NCBI RefSeq assembly: GCF_044594925.1
Contig: NZ_CP138991.1
Span: 868,001-932,000, forward strand
Length of the DNA stretch: 64,000 nucleotides
Source: Maribacter sp044594925
GTDB lineage: Bacteria > Bacteroidota > Bacteroidia > Flavobacteriales > Flavobacteriaceae
Reading direction: 5' to 3'
Within the stretch, counting starts at the first letter, position 1, and each line of letters starts with the position of its first letter. Below the pieces are notes generated by a model. That model worked only from the letters and a program-made list of their open reading frames with translations, searched no databases and was not told where the DNA came from. Positions 1-8,791 of the stretch are shown here, in pieces. The translations under genes and the position numbers were made by a program.

Positions 1-1743
1 ATAGATGGTGATATATCCTTTACGGAATCTTTAGAAAAGCGCATAAAGTTGCTGAATGCCAATAAATCCGACTTGAAGGGTTTGGTGGCAGAATTGCGTC
101 AAAAGATATCTAAATCCATAGCTTCTAATAAAGAATTTTTTGAAAAATATGCAGATGATATTTATGTGATTTCGTGCGGATTCAAGGAGTTTATAGATCC
201 CATTGTTAAGGAATATAATATTCCGTCAGATAGGGTATATGCCAATACTTTTAAATTTGATGAAGAAGGGAATATTGTTGGGTTTGACGAAGGTAATGTC
301 CTTTCTCAACATAATGGTAAAATTGAGTGTCTTAAGCAGATGGATTTAGACGGTGAAGTGCAGGTTATAGGAGATGGTTATAGTGATTACGTTATGCGAG
401 AAGCAGGAATAGCGGATAAATTTTTTGCTTACACTGAAAATGTTCATAGAGATAAAGCTGCGGACAATGCAGACCATGTAACCCCGAGTTTAGACGAGTT
501 TTTATTTGTGAACGATTTGCCTAGAAACATATCTTACCCCAAGAATAGAATAAAAATTCTTTTGTTAGAGAATGTTCATACCGCTGCTTTTGAGAATCTT
601 TCCGACGAAGGTTTTTCAGTAGAATTGGTTAAACATAGTTTGCCAGAAGAGGAACTTATAGAAAAAATAAAGGGCGTTCACGTTTTAGGTATTCGGTCAA
701 AAACTCAAGTAACCCAAAAGGTTTTGGATGCTGCGGATAAATTATTGGTAGTAGGTGCATTTTGTATTGGTACTACACAAATAAACTTAGAGCATGCTAA
801 GAATAGAGGGGTCGTGGTCTTCAACGCTCCATACAGTAATACTAGATCTGTAGTAGAACTCGCCATAGGGGAAATCATTATGTTAATGCGCAGTGTATTC
901 GCTAGAAGCTCTGAAATCCATAACGGGCAATGGCAAAAGACCGCTGCCGGTTCTAGAGAAGTTCGTGGTAAAAATTTAGGGATAGTAGGCTACGGAAATA
1001 TAGGTAAGCAATTATCGGTTTTGGCAGAGGCTATTGGTATGCGTGTTTATTATTATGATGTTGAGGACAGTTTAGCACTTGGTAACGCTAAAAAATGCAA
1101 TACCCTAGAGGATTTGCTCAATATATCAGATGTGGTAACACTTCATATTGACGATAATCCTGCTAATAAAAACTTCATTGGTGAGCGAGAAATAAACCAA
1201 ATGAAGAAAGGTGCCATGTTGGTAAATTTATCCCGAGGTTTTGTAGTGGATATCGATGCTTTGGTCGCTGCTCTAGAAAGTGGTCAAATAGGCGGAGCGG
1301 CTGTAGACGTATACCCAGAAGAACCTAGGAGCAATGGAGATTTCAAGACTAAACTTCAGGGCTTTTCAAATGTAATACTAACCCCTCATGTTGGTGGTAG
1401 TACAGAGGAAGCACAAAGGGATATTGCGGATTTCGTGCCAAATAAAATAATGGATTATATAAATTCTGGCAACACGGTAGATGCCGTTAATTTTCCTAAT
1501 ATTAGACTTCCTAAGCAAAATAAGGCACATCGTTTCTTGCATATACACAAGAATGTACCGGGAATCATGGCAAAAATCAATGAAGTACTGGCGAAATTCG
1601 AACTTAATATTTCCAGCCAGTATTTGTCTACCGATAGTGAAGTTGGTTATGTGATAACAGATTTGGATAAAGAGTACAACAAAGATGTTATTAAAGCTCT
1701 AAGAAAAGTAGAGAATACGATTAAGTTCAGAGTACTTTATTAG
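1..1743 (+). CDS. serA: Phosphoserine phosphatase-like HAD domain fused to D-3-phosphoglycerate dehydrogenase (5' end outside window)
   Basis: The reading frame is open from base 1, so the gene starts upstream; 580 residues are visible. Visible residues 1-150 look like the C-terminal part of a SerB-type HAD phosphatase: a motif II serine in ISCGFKEF and motif IV IGDGYSD; the catalytic DxDxT would lie upstream. From about residue 185 comes a D-isomer 2-hydroxyacid dehydrogenase with the NAD motif GYGNIG, the arginine region NLSRG and the catalytic histidine in TPHVGGS. The last 65 residues form an ACT domain (HKNVPGIMAKINEVL), usually the serine-sensing part. Known family roles give oxidation of 3-phosphoglycerate and dephosphorylation of phosphoserine, steps one and three of serine synthesis; one polypeptide doing both is inference. 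The TTG at base 49 is inside the HAD domain and is not a start. Confidence 0.9.
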   Translation: MDGDISFTESLEKRIKLLNANKSDLKGLVAELRQKISKSIASNKEFFEKYADDIYVISCGFKEFIDPIVKEYNIPSDRVYANTFKFDEEGNIVGFDEGNVLSQHNGKIECLKQMDLDGEVQVIGDGYSDYVMREAGIADKFFAYTENVHRDKAADNADHVTPSLDEFLFVNDLPRNISYPKNRIKILLLENVHTAAFENLSDEGFSVELVKHSLPEEELIEKIKGVHVLGIRSKTQVTQKVLDAADKLLVVGAFCIGTTQINLEHAKNRGVVVFNAPYSNTRSVVELAIGEIIMLMRSVFARSSEIHNGQWQKTAAGSREVRGKNLGIVGYGNIGKQLSVLAEAIGMRVYYYDVEDSLALGNAKKCNTLEDLLNISDVVTLHIDDNPANKNFIGEREINQMKKGAMLVNLSRGFVVDIDALVAALESGQIGGAAVDVYPEEPRSNGDFKTKLQGFSNVILTPHVGGSTEEAQRDIADFVPNKIMDYINSGNTVDAVNFPNIRLPKQNKAHRFLHIHKNVPGIMAKINEVLAKFELNISSQYLSTDSEVGYVITDLDKEYNKDVIKALRKVENTIKFRVLY

Positions 1744-1888
1744 CATATTTCTCGGTAATAGCCATCAAATAGTGGTTGGTAAGTAGCTAAGTTCGTGACT
1801 TTCTAAATACAGCTACACTTTCTAGCCGTTGTGAAAAATAAGCTGTTTCGAAGTTGGGTTTGAATTTGGTTTTTTAACTCGTTTTTTC

Positions 1889-2362
1889 CTACTGATGGTG
1901 ATATGGTTCGTTTTTTAAAATAGTAAACCCCCTGTATAGCTGTTCAACGATGAACAAACGTACCATTTGATGGGAAAAGGTCATTTTAGACAAACTTATT
2001 TTCCCCGATGCGGCCTTGTAAACGGAATCACTGAAACCATAAGGTCCTCCAATAGCAAAGACTAACTGTTTTAAACCGGAATTCATTTTTTTTTGTAAAT
2101 ACTGCGAAAATTCTAAAGAGTTAAATTGCTTGCCACCTTCATCTAAAAGAACAAGGGTATCCGTATTGGTCAGTTGTTTAAGGATTAATTCTCCTTCCTT
2201 TGCTTTCTGTTGTTGTTGGGAAAGGTTTTTGGTTTTTTTTAAATCAGGAATTACTTCTAGCTTAAAATTAATATAATGCCCTAAACGTTTTTCATAGATA
2301 GCAATAAGCTGTTGGAGTTGTGTGCTATCTGTTTTGCCTATGGCCAAGAGTTTTATAGTCAT
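1889..2362 (-). CDS. rlmH: 23S rRNA (pseudouridine1915-N3)-methyltransferase RlmH
   Basis: A 157-residue SPOUT methyltransferase of the usual RlmH length. It begins MTIKLLAIGKTD and carries the family's knotted SAM-binding core: LVLLDEGGKQFNS, then FAIGGPYGFSD, then SLSKMTFSHQMVRLFIVEQLYR, ending in the family-typical YHHQ. The enzyme methylates pseudouridine 1915 in helix 69 of the large ribosomal subunit. The frame is open 54 bases further upstream, but the start at 2362 matches the conserved N-terminus. It is divergent from nadC. A TAnnTTTG -7 element lies only four bases upstream of this ATG, so the transcript may be almost leaderless. Confidence 0.95.
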   Translation of the reverse strand: MTIKLLAIGKTDSTQLQQLIAIYEKRLGHYINFKLEVIPDLKKTKNLSQQQQKAKEGELILKQLTNTDTLVLLDEGGKQFNSLEFSQYLQKKMNSGLKQLVFAIGGPYGFSDSVYKAASGKISLSKMTFSHQMVRLFIVEQLYRGFTILKNEPYHHQ

Positions 2363-2366
2363 ACAC

Positions 2367-2374
2367 CAAAAGTA
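2367..2374 (-). promoter_or_regulatory. Bacteroidota -7 promoter element for rlmH
   Basis: On the minus strand the bases read TACTTTTG, a match to TAnnTTTG. Only GTGT separates it from the rlmH ATG, which would put the transcription start at or just inside the start codon. No convincing -33 element was found. Confidence 0.5.
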
Positions 2375-2425
2375 AATCAATTTCCCAAAATGGATTCGTA
2401 TTTTAGCAGGTGACAATACGATTTT

Positions 2426-3283
2426 ATGATTTCAGAAGAACAGTTTAATAGAGAGATTAAGGGTATAATTTCAAATGCAATAAGGGAAGATGTTGGTGAC
2501 GGTGACCATAGTTCTTTAGCATGTATTCCTAAAAGCGCTACCGGTAGAGCAAAATTATTGGTAAAAGATGAAGGGATTATCGCAGGGATTGCTTTTGCCA
2601 AAGAAGTTTTCTCTTATGTAGATGAAGGTTTAGAAGTAGAAACCTTAATCAATGATGGTAGTAAAGTCACTCATGGAGATATTGCGTTCTATGTAAAGGG
2701 AAGTTCACAAAGTATTTTAAAGTCGGAAAGATTGGTGCTGAATGCAATGCAACGGATGAGTGCCATTGCTACCAAAACTAATTTCTTTGTCAACTTATTG
2801 GAAGGGACGGATACCAAAATACTAGATACCAGAAAAACTACTCCGGGCATACGAGCTTTAGAAAAATGGGCAGTGAAGATTGGGGGAGGAGAGAACCATA
2901 GATTCGCCCTTTATGATATGATTATGTTGAAGGACAATCACATCGATTTTGCTGGTGGTATAACAAAGGCCATAGAAAAGACACAGCATTATTTAAGAGA
3001 TACGGGCAGGGATTTAAAGATAATTGTTGAAGCCAGAAACCTTCAAGAGATAAAAGAAATTTTAAAATCTGATGGTGTTTACCGTATACTTATCGACAAC
3101 TTCAACTATGAAGATACACGCGAAGCAGTTAGGTTGATAGGAGGTAAATGCCTTACGGAATCCTCAGGAGGTATTAATGAAGAAACTATTCGTAATTATG
3201 CGGAGTGTGGTGTAGACTATATTTCTTCAGGGGCGTTGACACATTCGGTTTATAATATGGACTTAAGCCTTAAAGCAGTATAA
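2426..3283 (+). CDS. nadC: Nicotinate-nucleotide pyrophosphorylase (carboxylating)
   Basis: A 285-residue quinolinate phosphoribosyltransferase, full length. It converts quinolinate and PRPP to nicotinate mononucleotide in de novo NAD synthesis. The family signature TRKTTPGIRALEKWA is followed by KIGGGENHR and the LKDNHI motif that contacts substrate. The C-terminal barrel motifs VEARN, ILIDNF and ESSGGI are in order, with the final ISSGALTHS. It opens a plus-strand run with yihY-type, DUF2147 and priA genes; its TAA is immediately followed by the next ATG. Divergent rlmH lies 63 bases upstream. Confidence 0.96.
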   Translation: MISEEQFNREIKGIISNAIREDVGDGDHSSLACIPKSATGRAKLLVKDEGIIAGIAFAKEVFSYVDEGLEVETLINDGSKVTHGDIAFYVKGSSQSILKSERLVLNAMQRMSAIATKTNFFVNLLEGTDTKILDTRKTTPGIRALEKWAVKIGGGENHRFALYDMIMLKDNHIDFAGGITKAIEKTQHYLRDTGRDLKIIVEARNLQEIKEILKSDGVYRILIDNFNYEDTREAVRLIGGKCLTESSGGINEETIRNYAECGVDYISSGALTHSVYNMDLSLKAV

Positions 3284-4255
3284 ATGTCTGTAGAGATTGA
3301 GGAAAAGCTTGATAAAATTCCTATAGTAAATTGGGTTGTTCGACTGTTAAAGACCGTAAAGCTTCCTGGTTTTGAGGGTTTGTCCATTTACGATCTCGCG
3401 GAGATGTATATCCTAGGAATTCTTGAGGGTACTTTATCTACCAGAGCTAGTGCCATTGCCTTTAGTTTATTCATGGCACTTTTTCCACTATTAATTTTCA
3501 TGGTAACCTTGGTGCCTTTCCTAGTATCCTACGTAAGCCTTGAGAATAGTAATTTTGATGCCGAATTTCTGTCTTTTTTAGAGTCGTTCTTGCCATCCGC
3601 TACAGGAGAATATTTTGGAGAAATTTTTCAACAGATTAAAGATCAAAAAAGAGGAGGTTTACTATCGTCTTCTTTTATTATTTCTATCTTTTTAGTAGCA
3701 AATGGTGTAAACGCCATTTTTGGTGGGTTTGAAACCTCATACCATATCGAACTAACCCGTAATTTTTTTAGACAGTACCTGTTTGCCCTTATGGTAGGGC
3801 TTATTCTGGCTATTCTCATTATCGTTGGCTTCGTAGCTTTTATCTATTTTGAATTCTATGTATTGGGCTATTTGACAGAATTTGCTGCGAGACAAGGAGG
3901 CTATGTACTAGGGGAAGATGACATCATGGGCGTACAAATAGGGAAGGTATTGTTTTTTGTGGTCCTATCTTATTTTACAACTGCCATTTTGTACTATTTT
4001 GGAACTAGAGAAGGTAAGCAAGCTCGTTTTTTTTCAATAGGGGCCTTAATGACCACCATTCTATTTTTGGTAACTTCCTACCTGTTTGGAATATATGTAG
4101 AAAAATTTGCAAGATATAACGAACTATATGGTGCTTTGGGAGGTTTGTTGATTTTAATGGTTTACATCTGGTTAAATTCTAATATATTGCTACTTGGATT
4201 TGAGTTGAACGCCTCCTTGAATTCGCTAAGAAAAATTGCTAAAAAAGAAGAATGA
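3284..4255 (+). CDS. YihY/BrkB family integral membrane protein
   Basis: A 323-residue protein of the YihY (formerly BrkB, putative ribonuclease BN) family. After about 60 cytoplasmic residues there are roughly six hydrophobic segments, starting at TRASAIAFSLFMALFPLLIF, which carries the family pattern of small residues before ALFPLL. The last segment contains the typical GALGGLLILMVYIW. The molecular function is not established; the old assignment as RNase BN was withdrawn for this family. It begins directly after the nadC stop and its TGA overlaps the next ATG (ATGA), so translation is probably coupled. Confidence 0.9.
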   Translation: MSVEIEEKLDKIPIVNWVVRLLKTVKLPGFEGLSIYDLAEMYILGILEGTLSTRASAIAFSLFMALFPLLIFMVTLVPFLVSYVSLENSNFDAEFLSFLESFLPSATGEYFGEIFQQIKDQKRGGLLSSSFIISIFLVANGVNAIFGGFETSYHIELTRNFFRQYLFALMVGLILAILIIVGFVAFIYFEFYVLGYLTEFAARQGGYVLGEDDIMGVQIGKVLFFVVLSYFTTAILYYFGTREGKQARFFSIGALMTTILFLVTSYLFGIYVEKFARYNELYGALGGLLILMVYIWLNSNILLLGFELNASLNSLRKIAKKEE

Positions 4256-4692
4256 TGAATTTCGTTAAAGTTTTAATGATACTTTCTTTTGCTTGCTTCA
4301 CTGTTACAGTTACAGGGCAGTCCGTCTTCGGAAAGTGGAAAACCATTGATGACCGCACAGGTAAACCAAAGGGAATTATCAATATATATGAGAAAAATGG
4401 CTTAATGTATGGCTTTGTAGAAGATATTTTGGAAAAAGGAAAAGAAAACGCTAAATGCATTAAGTGCGATGGAGAATTAAAGGATAAACCTGTCGTTGGT
4501 ATGGAGATAATTACTGCTGCAAAAGAGAATGATGATGGTGAATGGAAGGGCAAGCGTTTATTTGATCCTGAACAGGCCATGACATTTCGTTGTAAAATCT
4601 GGCTGAACCCCGATAATCCTAATGAACTGAAGGTTAGGGGTTATCTTGCTTTTATTTATCGTACGCAAACTTGGTTACGTGTGGAGGGATAA
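4252..4692 (+). CDS. DUF2147 family secreted protein
   Basis: A 146-residue protein with an N-terminal signal peptide (hydrophobic run through VLMILSFACFTVTVTG, then QS). The mature part has the DUF2147 pattern: GKWKTIDD near the start, a central pair of cysteines in CIKCDGE, then GKRLFDPEQ and WLNPDNPNELKVRGYL, ending RTQTWLRV. It probably forms a small beta-rich fold in the periplasm. Function is unknown. Two adjacent ATGs (4252 and 4255) could start it; both overlap or abut the preceding stop. It stops six bases before the priA start. Confidence 0.85.
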   Translation: MMNFVKVLMILSFACFTVTVTGQSVFGKWKTIDDRTGKPKGIINIYEKNGLMYGFVEDILEKGKENAKCIKCDGELKDKPVVGMEIITAAKENDDGEWKGKRLFDPEQAMTFRCKIWLNPDNPNELKVRGYLAFIYRTQTWLRVEG

Positions 4693-4697
4693 TACTT

Positions 4698-7154
4698 ATG
4701 GCACATTTTATAGATGTAATTTTACCTATTCCGCTAGAAAAAACGTTTACGTATACCATATCTGAGGAAGAAGTATCCTTTGTAGAGATGGGTATGCGAG
4801 TTTCGGTCCCATTTGGTAAATCAAAAATATATACAGGAATTGTTGCAGCCGTGCATCAAACGGCCCCAGAAATATACGAGGCAAAGGAAATACATCAAAT
4901 TCTAGATGATTACCCTATAGTTTCTCCTTTACAATTACAGCATTGGAAATGGATTGCTAGTTACTATATGTGTACGCTAGGAGAAGTTTTAAGAAGCGCA
5001 CTTCCCAGTGCTTTTCTTTTGGAAAGTGAAACCTTGGTACTGCTGAACAAAGATGCTGAGGTAGATGAAAATACTTTAATGGATAATGAGTTTTTGGTGT
5101 ATGAGGCTTTACAGCATCAATCTGTTCTAAAAGTACATGAGGTTTCTGCTATTACGGAACGCAAGAACGTAATGCCTATTTTACAACGTTTATTGGAAAA
5201 AAAAATCGTTCTTTTAAAGGAAGAAATTTATGAGCAATACAAGCCAAAACTGGTCAAATATATTCGACTTGGGCCAGCGTACAGAACCGATGAATCTTTA
5301 GAACTTTTACTAGAGTCCTTAAAACGGGCTCCAAAACAAAGTCAAGCGGTTTTAGCACTTTTTCAGCTTCAGGCTACCTCCAAGAAGCCAATAGCAAGTG
5401 TGGATTTGGAAAAGTCTAGTAATACTTCGGCGGCAGTGTTAAAGGCACTGGTAGATAAGGAAATACTTGAAACTTATTTTATAAGAAGGGACCGCGTAAA
5501 TTTTGATGGTTCCAGCGATGATAGTAACGCTAAGGATTTAAACGAATATCAACTAGAAGCTCTAAATTCTATAAGAAAATCCTTCGATAATGAAAGGGTT
5601 GCCCTTCTTCACGGTGTAACCTCGTCCGGTAAAACCGAAGTATATGTAAAGTTGATAGCCGATTTGATGAAAGCCGATAAGCAAATCCTTTACTTACTTC
5701 CGGAAATTGCATTGACCACCCAACTCATTTCCCGATTACAAGAATATTTTGGTGAAAAAATAGCCATTTATCACTCAAAATATAATGTTCATGAAAGGAT
5801 AGAGGTGTGGAACAATGTTTTGCATCAAAAGCCTAAGGCGCAACTGGTCATAGGAGCTAGATCGGCTTTATTTCTTCCTTTTAAAGCACTAGGACTCATT
5901 ATAATTGATGAGGAGCATGAAAGTTCGTTCAAACAATTTGACCCTGCGCCACGATATCATGCCAGGGATGCAGCTATAGTTCTAGGTAATTTACATAAAT
6001 CTAGAATTCTATTGGGCTCTGCGACTCCGAGTGTTGAAAGTTTTTACAACGTACAGCAAGGAAAGTACGGTTACGCTCAAATAAGTAGAAGGTTTGGGAA
6101 TGTACTCATGCCAGATATGGAGTTAGTGGATATTAAAGAAGCACAACGAAAGAGGAGGCTAAAAGGACACTTTTCGGAACGGTTGCTACAAGAAATGTCA
6201 GAAGCATTGGAAATGGGGGAGCAAATCATACTTTTTCAAAACAGAAGAGGTTATGCACCCGTATTGGAATGCTTAACCTGTGGACATACTCCACAATGCC
6301 CTAATTGCGATGTTAGCCTTACGTATCATCAATACAAAAAGCAATTACGCTGTCATTATTGTAGTCACGCCACGGCAATTCCGGAGAGTTGTCTTGCCTG
6401 TGGAGGTTCGGATTTAGACACAAAAGGATTTGGAACGGAGCAAATTGAGGAAGAAGTGAGAAAACTATTTCCCGATGCTAAGGTTGGTCGTATGGATTTA
6501 GATACTACACGCGGCAAATATGCTTACGAGAAAATTATAACCGCCTTTGAACAACAAGAAATGGAGATTTTAATCGGAACCCAAATGATCACAAAGGGTT
6601 TGGATTTTCGGAATGTAAGCCTTGTTGGGGTAATGAATGCGGATGCCCTTCTTAACTTTCCTGACTATCGCGCGCATGAACGAACGTTTCAATTACTTAC
6701 TCAAGTATCCGGTAGGGCAGGGCGGACCAAAAAAAGAGGGAAAGTAATTATCCAGACCTATAATCCTTACCATCAAATTTTGAAGCAGGTATCCACTGGT
6801 GATTATGATGGTATGTTTCAAGAACAATTGTATGAAAGAGAGCAGTATAAATACCCACCGACCAATAGAATTATAAAAATCACCTTAAAACATAAAAATT
6901 ACAATGTTTTAAACGAAGCTGCAGAATGGTTTAGTAGCGCGTTAAAGAACGTGTTGAGGGCTACGGTCTTGGGGCCAGAATATCCGCCTGTATCTCGTAT
7001 ACGAAATCAGTATCTAAAAAACATATTGATAAAAATAGATAAGAACGAGTCGCTCGGAACTTCCAAGAGAAATATAAGAAGAATAGAAAAGTCTTTTAAA
7101 GCAATTTCATCATACCGCAGTGTACGTGTTATTTACAATGTAGACCATATATAA
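4698..7154 (+). CDS. priA: Primosomal protein N' (replication restart helicase PriA)
   Basis: An 818-residue PriA, normal for Bacteroidota. It reloads the replisome at stalled forks by binding D-loops, unwinding DNA and recruiting the helicase loading machinery. The N-terminal DNA-binding domain starts MAHFIDVILPIPLEKTF. The Walker A motif GVTSSGKTE has its lysine near residue 312, and the DEEH box lies near 404-407. A zinc-binding cysteine cluster follows (CLTCGHTPQCPNC, then CHYC, then CLACGG), and the helicase C-terminal motifs include TQMITKGLDF and SGRAGRTKKRG. The start at 4698 was chosen over an in-frame upstream codon at 4671 because the family N-terminus begins there. A strong terminator follows the stop. 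Confidence 0.97.
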   Translation: MAHFIDVILPIPLEKTFTYTISEEEVSFVEMGMRVSVPFGKSKIYTGIVAAVHQTAPEIYEAKEIHQILDDYPIVSPLQLQHWKWIASYYMCTLGEVLRSALPSAFLLESETLVLLNKDAEVDENTLMDNEFLVYEALQHQSVLKVHEVSAITERKNVMPILQRLLEKKIVLLKEEIYEQYKPKLVKYIRLGPAYRTDESLELLLESLKRAPKQSQAVLALFQLQATSKKPIASVDLEKSSNTSAAVLKALVDKEILETYFIRRDRVNFDGSSDDSNAKDLNEYQLEALNSIRKSFDNERVALLHGVTSSGKTEVYVKLIADLMKADKQILYLLPEIALTTQLISRLQEYFGEKIAIYHSKYNVHERIEVWNNVLHQKPKAQLVIGARSALFLPFKALGLIIIDEEHESSFKQFDPAPRYHARDAAIVLGNLHKSRILLGSATPSVESFYNVQQGKYGYAQISRRFGNVLMPDMELVDIKEAQRKRRLKGHFSERLLQEMSEALEMGEQIILFQNRRGYAPVLECLTCGHTPQCPNCDVSLTYHQYKKQLRCHYCSHATAIPESCLACGGSDLDTKGFGTEQIEEEVRKLFPDAKVGRMDLDTTRGKYAYEKIITAFEQQEMEILIGTQMITKGLDFRNVSLVGVMNADALLNFPDYRAHERTFQLLTQVSGRAGRTKKRGKVIIQTYNPYHQILKQVSTGDYDGMFQEQLYEREQYKYPPTNRIIKITLKHKNYNVLNEAAEWFSSALKNVLRATVLGPEYPPVSRIRNQYLKNILIKIDKNESLGTSKRNIRRIEKSFKAISSYRSVRVIYNVDHI

Positions 7155-7182
7155 AAAAACCGCCTGAAAAGGCGGTTTTTTT
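7153..7182. terminator. Bidirectional rho-independent terminator between priA and the LytTR regulator
   Basis: The stem CCGCC (7160-7164) pairs with GGCGG (7171-7175). It is flanked by an A run on the left and a T run on the right, so the same hairpin can end priA on the plus strand and the convergent regulator gene on the minus strand. Confidence 0.9.
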
Positions 7183-7208
7183 AAAGTAAAATTATATCAT
7201 AAATATCT

Positions 7209-7901
7209 TTATACGTTGCTAAGCGCTTCTGCTAATTCAGTTTTCTTATTTCTACTTAAAGGAATAGATCTACCGCTAACTTCTACGTTTTTACTATTAA
7301 ATTTCTCAACTTTTTCTAAATTCACAATATAGGATTTGTGAATTCTTAAAAATTTCTCCTCTGGTAATTGTTTTTCAAAGGATTTCATTGTTGATAAAAT
7401 TACGATATTCGCCTCATCTGTAACTAGTTTAATATAGTCACCAAGAGCTTCAATCCACTTAATATCGTTTAAAATAACCTTTCTTTTCTTAAGATTACTC
7501 TTCACGAAAATATGTTCTTCGTCTTCCGTTACCCTGTTCAATTGCTCGTACTTGGCAACAGCTCTTTTAACGGACGCATCAAAACGTGCCATAGTAATCG
7601 GTTTATGTAAATAATCCGTTACATCGTAATCAAAAGCTTTAAGGGCGTAATCAGGTTTTCCGGTAATCAAAATTACCTGAGGACTGTTATCTAGGGACTC
7701 CAGTAGGTCAAATCCTGTGATAATGGGCATCTCAACATCAAGAAAGATAAGATCTATCTCATTGTTTTTGATACCGTTTTTTGCCTCGATTGCATTGCTG
7801 TATTCAGCTACCATCGCTAAGTTGGGATGGTTGTTAACCAATTTTGCAACGGCCATCCTTTGCATGGATGAATCGTCGACGATAATACTTCTTAATTTCA
7901 T
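7209..7901 (-). CDS. LytTR-family response regulator
   Basis: A 230-residue two-domain regulator. Residues 1-120 are a receiver domain: acidic pair VDD at 8-10, phosphoacceptor Asp55 in FLDVEMP, and the lysine in LHKP. Residues about 135-230 are a LytTR DNA-binding domain (FVKSNLKKRKVILNDIKWIE, then LRIHKSYIVNLEKVEKF). Proteins of this class are usually activated by LytS-type kinases whose genes often sit next to them; no kinase gene is adjacent here, so it is an orphan in this window. Its target genes cannot be told from the sequence. Confidence 0.93.
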   Translation of the reverse strand: MKLRSIIVDDSSMQRMAVAKLVNNHPNLAMVAEYSNAIEAKNGIKNNEIDLIFLDVEMPIITGFDLLESLDNSPQVILITGKPDYALKAFDYDVTDYLHKPITMARFDASVKRAVAKYEQLNRVTEDEEHIFVKSNLKKRKVILNDIKWIEALGDYIKLVTDEANIVILSTMKSFEKQLPEEKFLRIHKSYIVNLEKVEKFNSKNVEVSGRSIPLSRNKKTELAEALSNV

Positions 7902-8102
7902 AAGGGCTGATTTGTGGGGTTAAATCATCGACAAATTACCGAAAAACAACGCTGAACTGCAACAAAAGATGTAAACAATGCATTGTTAATTGTGTAATCG
8001 GCGATAACCATGGGTTTTAAGATTTGGTTTATTAATTTTAATATTGCTTCTTCCTATAACGAAGAATTTTCCCTTTTCTTATATTTATTTTAAAATAATA
8101 CC

Positions 8103-8110
8103 TATTTTTG
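8103..8110 (+). promoter_or_regulatory. -7 promoter element of the rpsF-rpsR-rplI operon
   Basis: TATTTTTG fits the TAnnTTTG consensus and is followed by CACTCC. It lies 24 bases before the rpsF ATG, giving a short leader. The same TATTTTTGCACTC string precedes rplS on the opposite strand. Confidence 0.7.
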
Positions 8111-8134
8111 CACTCCTTAAAACAAAATATAATT

Positions 8135-8476
8135 ATGAACCATTACGAAACTGTTTTCATTTTGAATCCCGTGCTTTCTGATGATCAGATTGCGGAAACA
8201 GTTAAGAAATTTGAAGATTTCTTAATTAAGAATGGAGCCAAAATGGTCGCCAAAGAGAATTGGGGACTGAAAAAATTGGCCTATCCTATCCAAAACAAAA
8301 AAAGTGGTTTTTACCACTTGTTCGAATTTACTAACTCTGGTGAGGTGGTTACGCCTTACGAGCAGGAGTTTAGAAGAGATGAACGTGTTATGCGATTTTT
8401 GACCGTTAAACTGGACAAGCACGCCGTAGCATGGGCAGAAAAAAGGAGAACAAGAAACAAAACAACTAAAGCTTAA
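8135..8476 (+). CDS. rpsF: 30S ribosomal protein S6
   Basis: A 113-residue S6 protein. It begins MNHYETVFILNPVLSDDQ, and has the family's WGLKKLAYPIQNKKSGFYHL core followed by the RRDERVMRFLTVKLD strand. S6 binds S18 on the platform of the small subunit. The start at 8135 was chosen because the upstream in-frame codon at 8108 lies within the -7 promoter element. It heads a three-gene ribosomal operon, with rpsR starting five bases after its stop. Confidence 0.98.
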   Translation: MNHYETVFILNPVLSDDQIAETVKKFEDFLIKNGAKMVAKENWGLKKLAYPIQNKKSGFYHLFEFTNSGEVVTPYEQEFRRDERVMRFLTVKLDKHAVAWAEKRRTRNKTTKA

Positions 8477-8481
8477 GTATT

Positions 8482-8778
8482 ATGTCTACATTACAACAAC
8501 AAGCGAAAGGTAAAAAGGATGGGGAGATTAGGTATCTAACTCCATTGAACATTGAAACCAATACAAAAAAGAAATACTGTCGTTTTAAAAAATCAGGCAT
8601 CAAGTATGTTGATTATAAAGATGCAGATTTCTTAATGAAGTTGGTAAACGAACAAGGTAAATTGTTACCTAGAAGACTTACAGGAACTTCCTTGAAGTAT
8701 CAAAGAAAAGTAGCCCAGGCTGTAAAAAGAGCACGTCATTTGGCTTTAATGCCTTACGTTGGTGATTTATTAAAATAA
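8482..8778 (+). CDS. rpsR: 30S ribosomal protein S18
   Basis: A 98-residue S18. The conserved core is CRFKKSGIKYVDYKD, GKLLPRRLTGTSLKYQRK and AVKRARHLALMPYV. The N-terminal stretch of about 20 residues is longer than in E. coli S18, as is common in Bacteroidota. It forms a heterodimer with S6 on the 30S platform. It is the middle gene of the operon, 13 bases before rplI. In this phylum S18, S21 and bS6 surround the anti-Shine-Dalgarno end of 16S rRNA, which fits the weak ribosome binding sites seen across the window. Confidence 0.98.
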   Translation: MSTLQQQAKGKKDGEIRYLTPLNIETNTKKKYCRFKKSGIKYVDYKDADFLMKLVNEQGKLLPRRLTGTSLKYQRKVAQAVKRARHLALMPYVGDLLK

Positions 8779-8791
8779 AAGAAAAGGAATC

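Noticed and set aside
4239..4580. Minus-strand open frame over the DUF2147 gene
   Set aside because: It is antisense to a well-supported secreted protein in an operon and has no homology that I recognise.
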